Notes: generated from the sequence alone by a model not told the origin. 64,000 nucleotides of DNA from Rhynchopus sp. YZ270_cl-10 (GCA_964035575.1 OZ037846.1:895501-959500); one strand, 5' to 3'; shown: positions 52,462-62,489, counted from the first letter of the stretch. Program-made: numbers and translations.

Positions 52462-53466
52462 TGGTGCAAGGTGGGGAGGGGTCCAGCCTCTGAGCTGACG
52501 ACACCCGCTAGTTGAGACTCCGGATTTTAGTCCAGCTCACCCCGCAATATGAGGCGCTCTCATGACCAACGACGCTCCCCTCAAGGCAAACCATTGGAAC
52601 CCGATTTGGGGGGAAAATGATAAACCAGATTCTCGCAAACACACGGTTGTATTGTGCATTGTGTGCATAAGAAGTAGAGATCTTAGGGTAGGGTGAGAAC
52701 GAAAAGGGAAAAGGGTACTCCGGTGTGTGCCTGTCTGTCAGAGGAGGAGCAAATGGAGCTCATCCTCGGGGTGTCGTCTATAATACAACCAAGTTTTCAA
52801 AACAACAATGATTTATTCTAGCCCTCATTGTATTGATTGGGTCGATGCGTCCCATTTTCTAGTCCCTGGTAGCTACGGTTGTCCGATCTGGGACAGTGCC
52901 GTGATGCTACCCACTGGATGGATTATGGATCCCTCATTTTATTGGGTTGCATCGATGCGGACAACCCAAGGAGGTGCATCCACCTACCGTAAAGATGAGT
53001 AGCAGTTGCTGGTGTAGATGCTTTAGTCGACTTCCACTTCAACAAGTATAAGTCGACTCCTCTCGTCGCATTTAACAGAGCTCCCCCCCATTCCCTCTTT
53101 TAACTTGCTAAAATTAAAGGATAATGTACCAAACTCTATCACTCCACGCCCGCCACCTATGCGGATGATCTGAGGGTGACGGAGGTGCTTGCATTCCGCG
53201 GGCGGAGGCGGTCAAAGACGGTGCCTCAGTTCCTCCACTTTCTTTTTTGTGTACGGAGGGACGAGAAAGTGGTATGTGGTTGGGCCCCTGTCGTTGCTCT
53301 GGTGTCTGCTGCGTTCCCCTCACTGCGTGACCCCCTGTGGCCTGTGGGGCGATAACCCGAAGTAGGTATTAGTGGGACCACTCCCCTTTATTGCTTTCCA
53401 GTTTAAAGACAACCACAGCCCCCTCTGTCCCCCCCCTCTTGCTAATCGCTTTTGTCTTCTCATACA
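52462..53466. other. Spacer before cyclase member 11
   Basis: No firm gene. A 64-codon open frame from the ATG at 52808 (MIYSSPHCIDWVDASHF) has a fair start context, but no homologue is recognised; part of it (GGTTGCATCGATGCGGACA) recurs at about 56172-56190, so it is more likely repeat-derived. The 60 bases before member 11 are pyrimidine-rich and unrelated to the subgroup B and C blocks. Confidence 0.4.
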
Positions 53467-55641
53467 ATGTCTGTGCTCACGCAGATGAATCAGACAGTTC
53501 TGCGCTGTTTAGAACCTGCCTTGACATTAGATGGGAGAACCTCTGCCAAGGAGCAAAAGAAGAGAACGCTGTTTTTATTTATTTGGACTGTGGTGGGGAT
53601 GTTCGTGGGTGTGTACATCATGCTCTCCTGGGAGGGGCAGGGGTCACACCGTATGTCCTTGTCGGCAGCCTTGGTGACGCTGTTCGTGAGTGTTGTTGGG
53701 GCGCTCTGTATCCTGCTCAAATGCGAGCTTCGTCAGTGGCACATCATGGTCACCATCTGTGGGCTGGGTCTGTCCATATTCGCGTGGGACCTACACAACA
53801 GGGCGAGACTCGCCCCTGCTTGGCCAATGCTTGTGCTGTGCGTCGATTTTCTGTTAGTGTTGGAGCTGCCCGCGCGCTACAGTATGGGTCTCGTTGTGTT
53901 CACGTGTCTCTGGCTGATCGTGTTAGCGGCAGAAGAAACGCTACGATTCGGTCTCTTAGACCTTCCTTTGACGATCCCGCAAGAAGGTGAGTATGGACGA
54001 AAGGAGTTTTTTCGGAAAATAACGGAGTGTGCAGTGCTGCCGTGTGCAGTGCCGTTTCCGCCGCCGGGGATGATGGTGTCGTTGTCGGTTTTTGTGATCG
54101 ACTTTTTTGTAACCAGGTCGTTTGCGATGCAGGTCTTGCAGGAGCAGGCATCAATGGAGCGGACGATCCACACCGTGCAGGAGATTGCGTCGTTGCTGGC
54201 TGGCTACGACGTGGAGCAGGTGGCGGAGCTGTTGAAGGCGCATGAGGGTGACCTGCCTGAGGGGATGACAGAGGCACTGCGTAACTTGGAGGAGAACCTG
54301 CGGAAGTACCGTCCCTACCTCCCTGCTGCGCTGTTTGAGTCTGATGTGGATGAGGACGGTGTGCAGCAGCCAACTGTGGCACCGCCTGGGCTTGTCAGTG
54401 AGACAGCAACAATTGTGTTCACAGACATCCGTGCGTCGACGTCGATCTGGGAGATTGCACCTGAGGGGATGCGTGCTGGACTGCAGATCCACAACGCTGT
54501 GATGCGTGAGGTGATGCGGATGTGCGGTGGGTACGAGGTGAAGACCATTGGCGACGCATTCATGATTGCCTTTGCATCCACTTGCGACGGTGTGGCGTTT
54601 GGGTTGCGTGTGCAGGAGCGTCTGTTTGAAGCAGACTGGCCTGCGTCTCTGCTTGAGGATGCACCAATCTGCTCTCGGCAGGGGTCGCTGTGGGGTGGTC
54701 TGACTGTGCGCATTGGTGTGAACACTGGTCCTGTGACTGTGGAGCAGAACACATTGACGGGACGGACAGACTACTTCGGACACACAGTGAACGTTGCATC
54801 ACGACTTGAGAGCACATGCACACCTGGTGCTGTAGCTTTGCCCTCTGACCTGTGGACGTCTGTCTCTGGGTCGTGCAGTGCTGTTGTTGGTGCACAAGAG
54901 GCAGTTCACTTGAAGGGTGTCTCGGGGAGCACGTTGGTGTGCTGTGTGTGGCCTGTCTCACTTGGGGGACGAAAGGAGACACCACTTTGCGAGTCTTCTC
55001 CGCCCTCTAGGCGAGTCTCCAGTGCGAAGATAGACAAGAGTCAAAATTTGTTTCAAACGATGAAGAGCAGATGTTCGTCGTTAGCTTCGGAGGGGTCTTC
55101 ACACTCACGATTGACATACTCGACCCGCCAGGTCTCCGGCACTGTGGGAGTTGCACAGCTTGCAGTGGGTGACGTGGTGCACAACACAGCTTTCCCACAC
55201 ATGAGCTCCGGACTCACAACACTGACGATCGCACTGGAGCAGAGTGGAGGGAGTCTGGTGACGCTGCTTGGGAACTGTGTGTGTGTTGGGTGGAACGTGT
55301 CGCGATCTGCACCTGCACACATGGAGAACGCGATACGGTTTGTGCAGCGCATGTCTGTGAAGTGTGCACTGAACGGGGCTGGTCTTGCAAGCGGTCCTGT
55401 GCAGCACGGGGATGTTGGTGCACGGAGCCAGCGCTTTGTGACTGTGATGGGGGATGTTGTGCGTCGGAGTTGGGCGCTGTGCGAGGAGGCTGTGCGTGAC
55501 GGGGTTGTGTGTCTGTACGAGCCTCCTGAAGAGACAACACTGCCGTCTGCACTTGAAGACGTTCTTGTCCGGCACAAGGGTTGTTACCGTGTCCTTGAGG
55601 CACAGGACGACAGAGCAAGGGAATGCGACAACGTGCTTTAG
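53467..55641 (+). CDS. Receptor-type adenylate cyclase, array member 11 (divergent N-terminus)
   Basis: 724 residues from the ATG at 53467 (MSVLTQMNQTVLRCLEPALTLDG); the TTG 15 bases upstream is not a likely start. The membrane half is the most divergent of the complete genes (AEETLRFGLLDLPLTIPQEGEYGRKEFF), yet from EQASMERTI (about 54140) the nucleotide sequence becomes almost identical to the rest, a sharp boundary. The catalytic domain is complete (FTDI, KTIGDAF, TDYFG, VNVASR). Two extra residues occur at FESDVDEDGV. The inter-domain linker is the longest in the array (RRVSSAKIDKSQNLFQTMKSR). EPPEETTLP and the 3' flank are shared with member 10. Confidence 0.92.
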   Translation: MSVLTQMNQTVLRCLEPALTLDGRTSAKEQKKRTLFLFIWTVVGMFVGVYIMLSWEGQGSHRMSLSAALVTLFVSVVGALCILLKCELRQWHIMVTICGLGLSIFAWDLHNRARLAPAWPMLVLCVDFLLVLELPARYSMGLVVFTCLWLIVLAAEETLRFGLLDLPLTIPQEGEYGRKEFFRKITECAVLPCAVPFPPPGMMVSLSVFVIDFFVTRSFAMQVLQEQASMERTIHTVQEIASLLAGYDVEQVAELLKAHEGDLPEGMTEALRNLEENLRKYRPYLPAALFESDVDEDGVQQPTVAPPGLVSETATIVFTDIRASTSIWEIAPEGMRAGLQIHNAVMREVMRMCGGYEVKTIGDAFMIAFASTCDGVAFGLRVQERLFEADWPASLLEDAPICSRQGSLWGGLTVRIGVNTGPVTVEQNTLTGRTDYFGHTVNVASRLESTCTPGAVALPSDLWTSVSGSCSAVVGAQEAVHLKGVSGSTLVCCVWPVSLGGRKETPLCESSPPSRRVSSAKIDKSQNLFQTMKSRCSSLASEGSSHSRLTYSTRQVSGTVGVAQLAVGDVVHNTAFPHMSSGLTTLTIALEQSGGSLVTLLGNCVCVGWNVSRSAPAHMENAIRFVQRMSVKCALNGAGLASGPVQHGDVGARSQRFVTVMGDVVRRSWALCEEAVRDGVVCLYEPPEETTLPSALEDVLVRHKGCYRVLEAQDDRARECDNVL

Positions 55642-56114
55642 TCGTGCTTGTGACCATGGTCTGTACAGTTGCAGCCAAGCTTGTTTGGGGTAAGACCAAG
55701 GGAGTTCACTATGACTTGCCACACTCACGGGGGATGAAATGTGCAGTCTGTATTTCCTCCCGTTGGCTGCAGGGTACTTCTGTGATTTTCATCCAGATGG
55801 CTGGCATCGTACGTGGGTCACTCTGAGGTGCCTGCATCAACAACTACACTTGTTTTTTACCCCAACCAAGGGAGAGACAGAGCACTTTGTAGTTAACTTC
55901 CCCCTCCCGTGACTACGCACAAGAGCTTAGACACATCTTGCCAATATTTTCCTCCACGAGACCTGACGATCTATTTATCGAATGTGTCCCTCGTGTGCAC
56001 TGGTGTGTTGATGCAGTTCTTTACAGGACACGTTACACATAAAGTAAGGAAGTTACACGAGGCCTTGCACGCAACACGCTCCCCTCCCCACAGTACATTA
56101 CATCCTCCCACGAG
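55642..56114 (+). promoter_or_regulatory. Duplicated promoter-like region upstream of the FYVE gene
   Basis: It copies the 3' flank of member 10 and the upstream region of the ubiquitin-like gene (TAGTTAACTTCCCCCTCCCGTGACTA, CCAATATTTTCCTCCACGAGAC, TTTACAGGACACGTTACACATAAAG), shortened by internal deletions. The order cyclase end, conserved GCTGCAGGGTAC block, ubiquitin-gene upstream region is kept. The FYVE gene therefore probably uses a transplanted regulatory region (inference). Confidence 0.55.
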
Positions 56115-56369
56115 ATGTTCAGTGTTTTTGTTACCCTTGGGGCACTGCTCGGACGAACCTCGTTGTATTGGTGTTGCATCGATGTGGACAGGCAAAGGAT
56201 GCACCTGCCCACCTGCCGCAGGCACACGCCTACTGTGCAATTGGTAGAAGATAGTTGCAATTTCCCCTTCTTTACCAACCTTCCACATAATTCACTACCC
56301 CCCACATCCGCCCAGCTCCACCTCCCCCACCGCCAGCATCAACCACACACACACTCCCCTTTTTTTTGA
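56115..56369 (+). pseudogene. 5' fragment of the ubiquitin-like gene in front of the FYVE gene
   Basis: The ATG at 56115 begins MFSVFVTLG, identical in the first nine residues and nearly identical in DNA to the start of the gene at 51268, and then diverges into unrelated sequence. The frame runs 84 codons and stops 2 bases before the FYVE start codon at 56372. It is a truncated duplicate. If transcribed with the FYVE gene, it would act as an upstream open frame, unless the mature 5' end lies downstream of it. Confidence 0.65.
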
Positions 56370-56371
56370 CA

Positions 56372-57739
56372 ATGACCGTCGAAGGCGTGCCCCCTGGTCC
56401 TCCTGGTGCCGCTGCTGCTCCCGTTGGTGTCGCTGCGTCTGCCCCGCAACCTTCCGCACCGGTGGTGTCTGATATGACTACCGTCGCTGCTGCGCCTGTT
56501 GACAAGAGGAATTGGAAGATTGAGCGTGGTGCGGCGAGGTGGGCTGCGGATGCGTCGGCACCGAGCTGCAAGGGAGAATGCGGGAAGAAGTTTGGGTTGT
56601 TCACGAGACGGCACCACTGCAGGCGTTGTGGTGAGATCTTCTGCTGGGCCTGCTCGAAGTTCACCAGCGAGAACGTCCGCGTCTGTGGCTACTGCTGCGT
56701 CTCCCCCGACGTCATCCTCCAGATGTTCTACCGCGGCTACCCTGCCGCCGCCTCCGTCCCCCTCCCCCGCGAGCTCGGCGTCTGCAACGAATGGGAGCTC
56801 TTCGCCGCGCTGGACCGCGACTTCAACTGCCAATTCTTCTCCTGCGTGAGGGAGCTCTTCCGCCTCGAAATGATGAACGAAGGCGAAGACATTGTCCCCA
56901 TCCGTGAGATCCCCTCCCTCCTTGCACGCTTCAACCAGGCGGAACCTGCTATGGTGATGTGGGTCCGCCTTTTCATGAACTCCGCTGCATCCAAGCACCG
57001 CGCCGAGAGCATCATCTCCCGCTACGAACACCCCGCACCACAGACCATCCGCATGGTCCCCGACGGCAACGGCGGACAACGCGAGGAGAAGGGGCCCGAA
57101 CCCATCAAGCCCACCTTCTACAACGTCGCCACCAGAACCCTCACCGACATCAACTACGGCAAACGCTCGAACCTCTGGTTCATGCAGCAACCCGGTGTCG
57201 GCCTCACGATCTACTCTGCCCTCGACTATCTCTGGGGCAGCACCGCTATGCCCGAAGAGCTGGACCAACTCTTCTGGGTCAAGGTGATGGGCAGGGACCT
57301 TATGTTCTACCGCTGGAAGGACAACGTGACGCCGCAGAGGACAGACATTCTGCCCAGATCAGGGATCCCACCCATGGCGGTTACCGCAGATGTGATGGAT
57401 GCGGTGACGGCTGGGATGAACCAAGGAGGGATTGCCGGGATGGTCATCGCAGGGGCGATGATTGCAGGTCAGAGCCAGGCCACCGCGAACCATGCTGCTG
57501 CAACCCAGCAGGCAGCGGCCAACCAAGCCGCGGCAGCACACCAAGCACAATACCCCCAGGCGCCCGGCTACCCACCTCCAGCGGCGGCAGGGTACCCAGC
57601 AGCCGGGTCCCCCGCGGGGTATCCGCCTGCAGGAGTGCAGCCGACAGGATACCCGGCACCAGCACAACCTGCTGGGTACCCGCCAGCACAACCTGCTGGA
57701 TATCCGGCTCCGGGGGGCACGTACCCACCCGCGCAGTAG
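56372..57739 (+). CDS. FYVE zinc-finger protein with Tyr-Pro-rich tail
   Basis: 455 residues. Start: the ATG at 56372 (MTVEGVPPG); the upstream TTG is not a likely start. Residues of about 47-110 form a FYVE-type finger: WAAD (57-60), Cys pairs at 66/70, 83/86, 91/94 and 105/108, and the phosphoinositide-binding RRHHCRRCG (79-87). The first pair is spaced CX3C where CX2C is usual. FYVE fingers bind phosphatidylinositol 3-phosphate on endosomes. The middle (about 115-340) is predicted globular, with no family recognised. The tail is Ala/Gln-rich, then repeats of GYP with Pro and Ala (from about residue 395), like the flexible tails of some membrane-associated proteins. Its third-position G/C is high compared with surrounding spacer DNA. 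Direct partnership with the cyclases is not shown. Confidence 0.88.
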   Translation: MTVEGVPPGPPGAAAAPVGVAASAPQPSAPVVSDMTTVAAAPVDKRNWKIERGAARWAADASAPSCKGECGKKFGLFTRRHHCRRCGEIFCWACSKFTSENVRVCGYCCVSPDVILQMFYRGYPAAASVPLPRELGVCNEWELFAALDRDFNCQFFSCVRELFRLEMMNEGEDIVPIREIPSLLARFNQAEPAMVMWVRLFMNSAASKHRAESIISRYEHPAPQTIRMVPDGNGGQREEKGPEPIKPTFYNVATRTLTDINYGKRSNLWFMQQPGVGLTIYSALDYLWGSTAMPEELDQLFWVKVMGRDLMFYRWKDNVTPQRTDILPRSGIPPMAVTADVMDAVTAGMNQGGIAGMVIAGAMIAGQSQATANHAAATQQAAANQAAAAHQAQYPQAPGYPPPAAAGYPAAGSPAGYPPAGVQPTGYPAPAQPAGYPPAQPAGYPAPGGTYPPAQ

Positions 57740-58727
57740 GTTGAGGGGTTGAACGATTGAATGTTAAAAAAACACGGGTTGCCGACGATCGTAGTACGAA
57801 ATTTTACGATCGTAGCCTTTTTTTCCTCGTACTACGAAAATTTACGATCGTACTACGAAAATTTACGATCGTAAAATTTCGTAAAATCTCGTAAAATCTC
57901 GTAGTGGTGTAGTTGCCGGTGGCTATTGCCTCCCAGGGAAAGGGACTCTCGAATTTTTTTTTTTTCGCCCCTAAAGAGGGCTAATTTCGACGATTTGAGG
58001 CCATTAAAAGCAAAATTTGGCACTTTTGAGCATCTGTGGGGGTCTAAAACGCGGTTTTGCGAACCCGAAATTTCGTGGTTTTTACCAAAAAGACAAGTCG
58101 ATTTTTGAACCTTAAAAAAACATCAAAATTTTTTTTCACAAGTGTTTTTGAGGCCTGCTCACTACACCCTAGGTCCCCTTCTGGGACCAAAAAGTCAAAA
58201 AAAGCAAGAATTGGGCTGTTTTGAGCATCTAGAGTTAATTCCCCAGTCATTTTCTGTACCACCAGTGCATTTTGTATGGGCCAGCGCCTTGTCAAAAAAT
58301 CAAAAAATCTCAAAAAAAAAAATTTTTTTTTTCGGGAAAATTTCGACCCCTGAGTTGGGTTTTTGGGCACCAAAAAGTGCAAAAAAACGCAAAAATCGGG
58401 TGTTTTGACGATCTGGGGGTAAACTATATGCACTACTACAGGGGCCCACAATATCGACTTTTCCTTAGCAAATTCCTTGGAGTATTGCATGCCTTGAAGT
58501 GTTGCATTTTGTCCCCACTGAGTGTGCACTCAGAAAACACTCATCAATAAAACGACCTTTCTGTTCGGTAAAAAATAGTTATTTTCTATTGTAGTAGTGG
58601 TTTGTCGTGCAGTGATGTTCTTTGTACCTGGAGAGCGGGCCGAGTGCAAGGTATGTTTTTAACCCCCCGGTTTTCTCCCTTTTCGACATGTCCGCTATTT
58701 TTTAGCTATTTTTTTTTTTTTTAATAT

Positions 58728-59352
58728 GGCTCAGTCCATAAACCCACCCCCCTAAAAGGTAACCTTTTGAATTTTTTTCACATTAGATAACTTCCACTCG
58801 GACTTTTTGCTCGATTTTTGCTCCTTTGAACTCAGAATAACGTTTCTGAGGTCACAGGAGCAAAAATCGAGCAAAAAGTCCGAGTAGAAGATAGATGAAT
58901 TAACGTCGAGAGGTAAAAAAACTAATTGGGCATTGGTTTTTGAGTGGGCTGCGAAAAGCTACTTTTTCACTATTTTTTTTTTGCATTTTTTCGTATTCTG
59001 GGGTGGACAACTGGTGAAATTTCACCCCACAAGGTGTCCCAGGCCTATTCTGGAGGTGGTGTCCACCAGAAGATGCTCAGAAGTGTCACAAATAATGAAA
59101 AATATTGTTTGGGAAACGGTTTACCCACGAAACTAACGCAAAACCCAATTCCCAATTAGTTTTTTACCTCTCGACGTTAATTCATCTATCTTCTACTCGG
59201 ACTTTTTGCTCGATTTTTGCTCCTGTGACCTCAGAAACGTTATTCTGAGTTCAAAGGAGCAAAAATCGAGCAAAAAGTCCGAGTGGAAGTTATCTAATGT
59301 GAAAAAAATTCAAAAGGTTACCTTTTAGGGGGGTGGGTTTATGGACTGAGCC
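58728..59352. mobile_element. 625-bp TIR element, relative of 33861-34907
   Basis: The ends are GGCTCAGTCCATAAACCC, perfectly inverted at the right, with AATAT on both sides as a probable target duplication. Arms of about 190 bases each contain an internal palindrome whose loop region is GAACTCAGAATAACGTTTCTGAG, parallel to that in the element at 33861. Both also have CCCCCCTAAA followed by G and TAAC just inside the tip. The short core (about 58925-59145) has no coding signal. Confidence 0.9.
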
Positions 59353-59359
59353 AATATTA

Positions 59360-60700
59360 TACCTAAAGCGTAGCTTAAAGGAGAAATAGTTCCTCAGATA
59401 CGGTCGCCAATCACCCCTCCAACAGGGTAATTGTGCAATCAACGAAAAAACCTTTTTTTCCCTTTTACTTACCTATCAGAGTTACTATTTTTTGTCAACA
59501 AAAATGTCACTTTTACGTTTAAGGGGTACGGGGCGGCTTCTTGTTTGTTTGTTTGTTTTTTTGTTGTAGTCTCTACTTTTACATTCAATTTCTCTTAACA
59601 GGTACCAGAACCGACGACCCTTCATCGTGACAGCGAAGCAGTGCCGACGGAAGAGCTGGTGCAATTATTTCAAAACCAGGTGGCGATCGTAAAAGTCGGG
59701 TTTATATACCAACTTTTCCATTAACCCACCCCATAGACCACCCTAATTATTATGAAACTCTTAGTCAGTCACTGCTATAGCCATTTAACCCAGGGAGCAT
59801 AGCTAGTGCAAGAAATTCGACTTCGGGATCCGGTAAGTCTGTCCTCTGCTCTTGCGGAGGACTAGGCACAAGAAAATATTGCGTTCCCCCAGAATACTAA
59901 TTTTTGTCACAGTAATTTTTGCCCAGGGCATGCTCTTGAAGCATGGCGGCTTGGTGTGAGAAGGGGCAGTGTGTTGTTTTGTTCTAGATTTCAACGGTTG
60001 TTAGAACGAGTCAAGTGGATGCTTATCTAAACACTGACTTTAGTACAGACCCGAGAGATCACACATGACTTTGAGGAAAGAACAAAGCAATGCATCTGTA
60101 CCCGCACGCCAGGTTGTAGTTACTTCAGAATTTTCTTGAGTTTGCATGAACGAGGAGGGGGTGATTCATTCTTCGGGAACGCCTAGTATACCATGGAATG
60201 ATTATCTCAAAAAAACATGTGGGGGCTGAATTCATATCCCTTAGAATTGCGAATTCAGCCTTTGCAGAAGGTACGTCTTACTTGTACTTGTACTTGTATG
60301 CCGTGTCACCCTTCTCAACCTTACCGGTTCACAGCTCGCAAGAGCAGTGTAACCCTTCTCGCTATTGCAAACTTAAGAATTTTCTGCTGTAACTTACCAA
60401 AATCGATTTTCTTTCACCCCAAACACCCGCAACACCCCACCTGCTACTTCGGTAGCCTGTGTTGTTGGGAGTTGGTTCTCATGTTGATCCCCAGTGACTG
60501 TCTAGCACTGCTTCTTCTGAGCCCAACGTTGTTTGGCCTGTCGACGTAATAAATACGAAGACAGGGCGGCGGTGCCAACAATTTTCCAATGATGTAACGT
60601 TTTATCTGATTGATTATCGTTTGATATACCTTGTGTGTGCTTCATGCACACCATGCAAGGAATATCGAACGGTATTTCAAGCGATATTCGTTATTTCGTT
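59360..60700. other. Interior sequence of the 3.1-kb element
   Basis: Besides the dispersed block at 59360-59490 (shared with 12842-12940 and 14799-14870), no gene or RNA could be recognised. A small perfect hairpin GTCCTCTGC/GCGGAGGAC lies near 59838-59858. 60440-60490 shares an inverted match with the core of the element at 13078-15021. Confidence 0.35.
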
Positions 60701-60881
60701 TGGCAAACGTACTACGATCGTAAAATTTCGTAAAATTTCGTCTACGATCGTACTACGATCGTTTACGATCGTAAAATTTCGTAGTACGAAATTTTACGAA
60801 ATTTTACGAAATTTTACGATCGTAACGATCGTAAAATTTTACGATCGTAAAATTTCGTACTACGATCGTCGGCAACCCGTG

Positions 60882-61575
60882 AAAAAAGTGGATTTTTTTT
60901 TTGGATGCCATATTGCCTTTTTGACATTTTTTTTTTTTTTGTTTTTTTTTTTTTTTTTTTTTTTGAACCAGGGTCTGCGTCCGCCAACGGTGAGGCGTAT
61001 TCAATTATTTTTGTATTTCAAAGGATTTGACAAATAGGAAACAGAAACGACGGAAAGTGCGCGCCCGCCAGCTTTTTTTGTGTTTTTCTCACTTCACTGT
61101 TTCTCTCACACACAACACATCGAAAAAAACACATCAAGCTTGCGGAGTGATAAACGAAAAAAAAAGTTGTTCATTTGGTTTCTTTTCATTCATACCTGAA
61201 GATACTCTATTTTAAAAAGGTGGAGCTCACCCTCGGGTGTCTACACTACAACCAGGGCACTAGCTAGGTGCTTTTTTGCGGTTTCAAAACCGCAAAAACC
61301 CGGTTTTGCGGTTTGGCGAAAAAAAAAAAAAAAAAAACGGAAAATCTCGGGGCAGAAAAAAAAAAAAAAATGTGGGGGGTTTTGGGCACTGTTGGGGCCC
61401 CCTCGCCCGACCCCCAGATGACTGGCATGATAGCACCTTAATTTTTTTTCTGCTCGCTGCGCTCACGGAAGTACACCCCAAAAAAATTTCCGCTCGCTTC
61501 GCTCGCGGAGTTAACCCATATTTTTTTTTGCCTGCGGCGCCATTTTCCTTTTTTTGCTTCGCAAAAAAGGGCTTG
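60882..61575. other. Low-complexity A/T-rich stretch
   Basis: Long homopolymer runs (T at about 60927-60964, A at about 61320-61370) and several hairpins with 3-base loops, including one at about 61550-61568. CGCTCGC phrases repeat at about 61450-61508. No gene is recognised. Confidence 0.4.
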
Positions 61576-61900
61576 TTACTGGGGGGGGGGGGCTAATAAA
61601 GTATACGGTGCTAATAAAGTATACGGGGGTAATAAAGTATACGGTGCGGAAACCCATTTTGAGCGTGGAAATCTGTGAAATAAAGTATACGGTTTTTGTG
61701 TACATTTTTCTTACTAAAAAAATTTTTCAGCAAGTTTTGCACAAAAAATCGAAAAAATTTTTTTTTGATTTCGGTGCATACTTGTAGCTAACTAGCCGTG
61801 GTACGTGGCGATTTTGTTTCCCAAAAGAAAGAAAAAAATCGGCCGGAAAGAAATTTTTTTTACCCAGGAAAAAAATTTTTACCCAGGGAAAAATTTTTCC

Positions 61901-62378
61901 CCCAGGAAATAAATTTCCCTCAGGCACTAAATTTGCCCCAGGAAATAAATTTCCCTCAGGAAATAAATTTGCCTCAGGAAATAAATTTCCCTCAGGCACT
62001 AAATTTGCCCCAGGAAATAAATTTCCCTCAGGAACTAAATTTGCCTCAGGAAATAAATTTGCCTCAGGAAATAAATTTGCCTCAGGAAATAAATTTCCCC
62101 CAGGAAATAAATTTCCCTCAGGAAATAAATTTGCCCCAGGAAATAAATTTGCCCCAGGAAATAAATTTCCCTCAGGCACTAAATTTGCCTCAGGAAATAA
62201 ATTTCCCCCAGGAAATAAATTTCCCTCAGGCACTAAATTTGCCTCAGGAAATAAATTTGCCTCAGGAAATAAATTTCCCCCAGGAAATAAATTTCCCTCA
62301 GGCACTAAATTTGCCTCAGGCACTAAATTTGCCTCAGGAAATAAATTTGCCTCAGGCAATAAATTTCCTTCCAGGATA
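61901..62378. repeat. 18-bp minisatellite, about 26 units
   Basis: Units are variants of CCTCAGGAAATAAATTTG with two main forms, GGAAATAAATTT and GGCACTAAATTT. Because the period is 18, both strands keep long open frames: hexapeptides of the PQEINF/PQALNL type on + and NLFPEA/NLVPEG on -. The - frame has an ATG at 62383 and runs to 61727. Without any flanking gene signal, a repeat array is the simpler reading. Confidence 0.85.
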
Positions 62379-62489
62379 TGCACCTGGGGAACTGGGTTGC
62401 ATCCTGTATCTTAAATTTTTTTGCCTGCGGCGCCATTTTTTCATTTTTTGCTCCGCAAAAAAAGGGTTCGTTGAGTGACTCTGGTGACA

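Larger units (their letters stand above)
57773..60881. mobile_element. 3.1-kb TIR element with ACGATCGT palindrome arrays
   Basis: Perfect 42-bp ends (57773-57814 and 60840-60881) begin CACGGGTTGCCGACGATCG. Next to both ends lie arrays of ACGATCGT, AAATTTTACG and CGTAGTACG palindromic words (to about 57905 and from about 60705). Runs of A flank both sides, so a target duplication cannot be told apart. Inside are three imperfect units of about 190 bases (near 58024, 58220 and 58402, marked by TTTTGAGCATCT), a second TIR element (58728-59352) and the dispersed block at 59360-59490. No transposase is recognised. It starts 33 bases after the FYVE stop codon. Confidence 0.8.

Noticed and set aside
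53391-53990. 199-codon frame overlapping the start of cyclase member 11
   Set aside because: It lies in a different frame over the membrane segments of the cyclase and has no domain or conserved start.
10532-55641. Guanylate cyclase as the activity of the array proteins
   Set aside because: The substrate-selecting positions are Lys (EVKTIGD) and Asp (TDYFG or TDYLG), the adenylate type; guanylate cyclases have Glu and Cys.
59790-59880. Spliced-leader RNA gene (GGTAAGT after a short exon-like stretch plus a hairpin)
   Set aside because: Only one copy, inside a mobile element, with no Sm-like site identified; a GGTAAGT match is easily found by chance.
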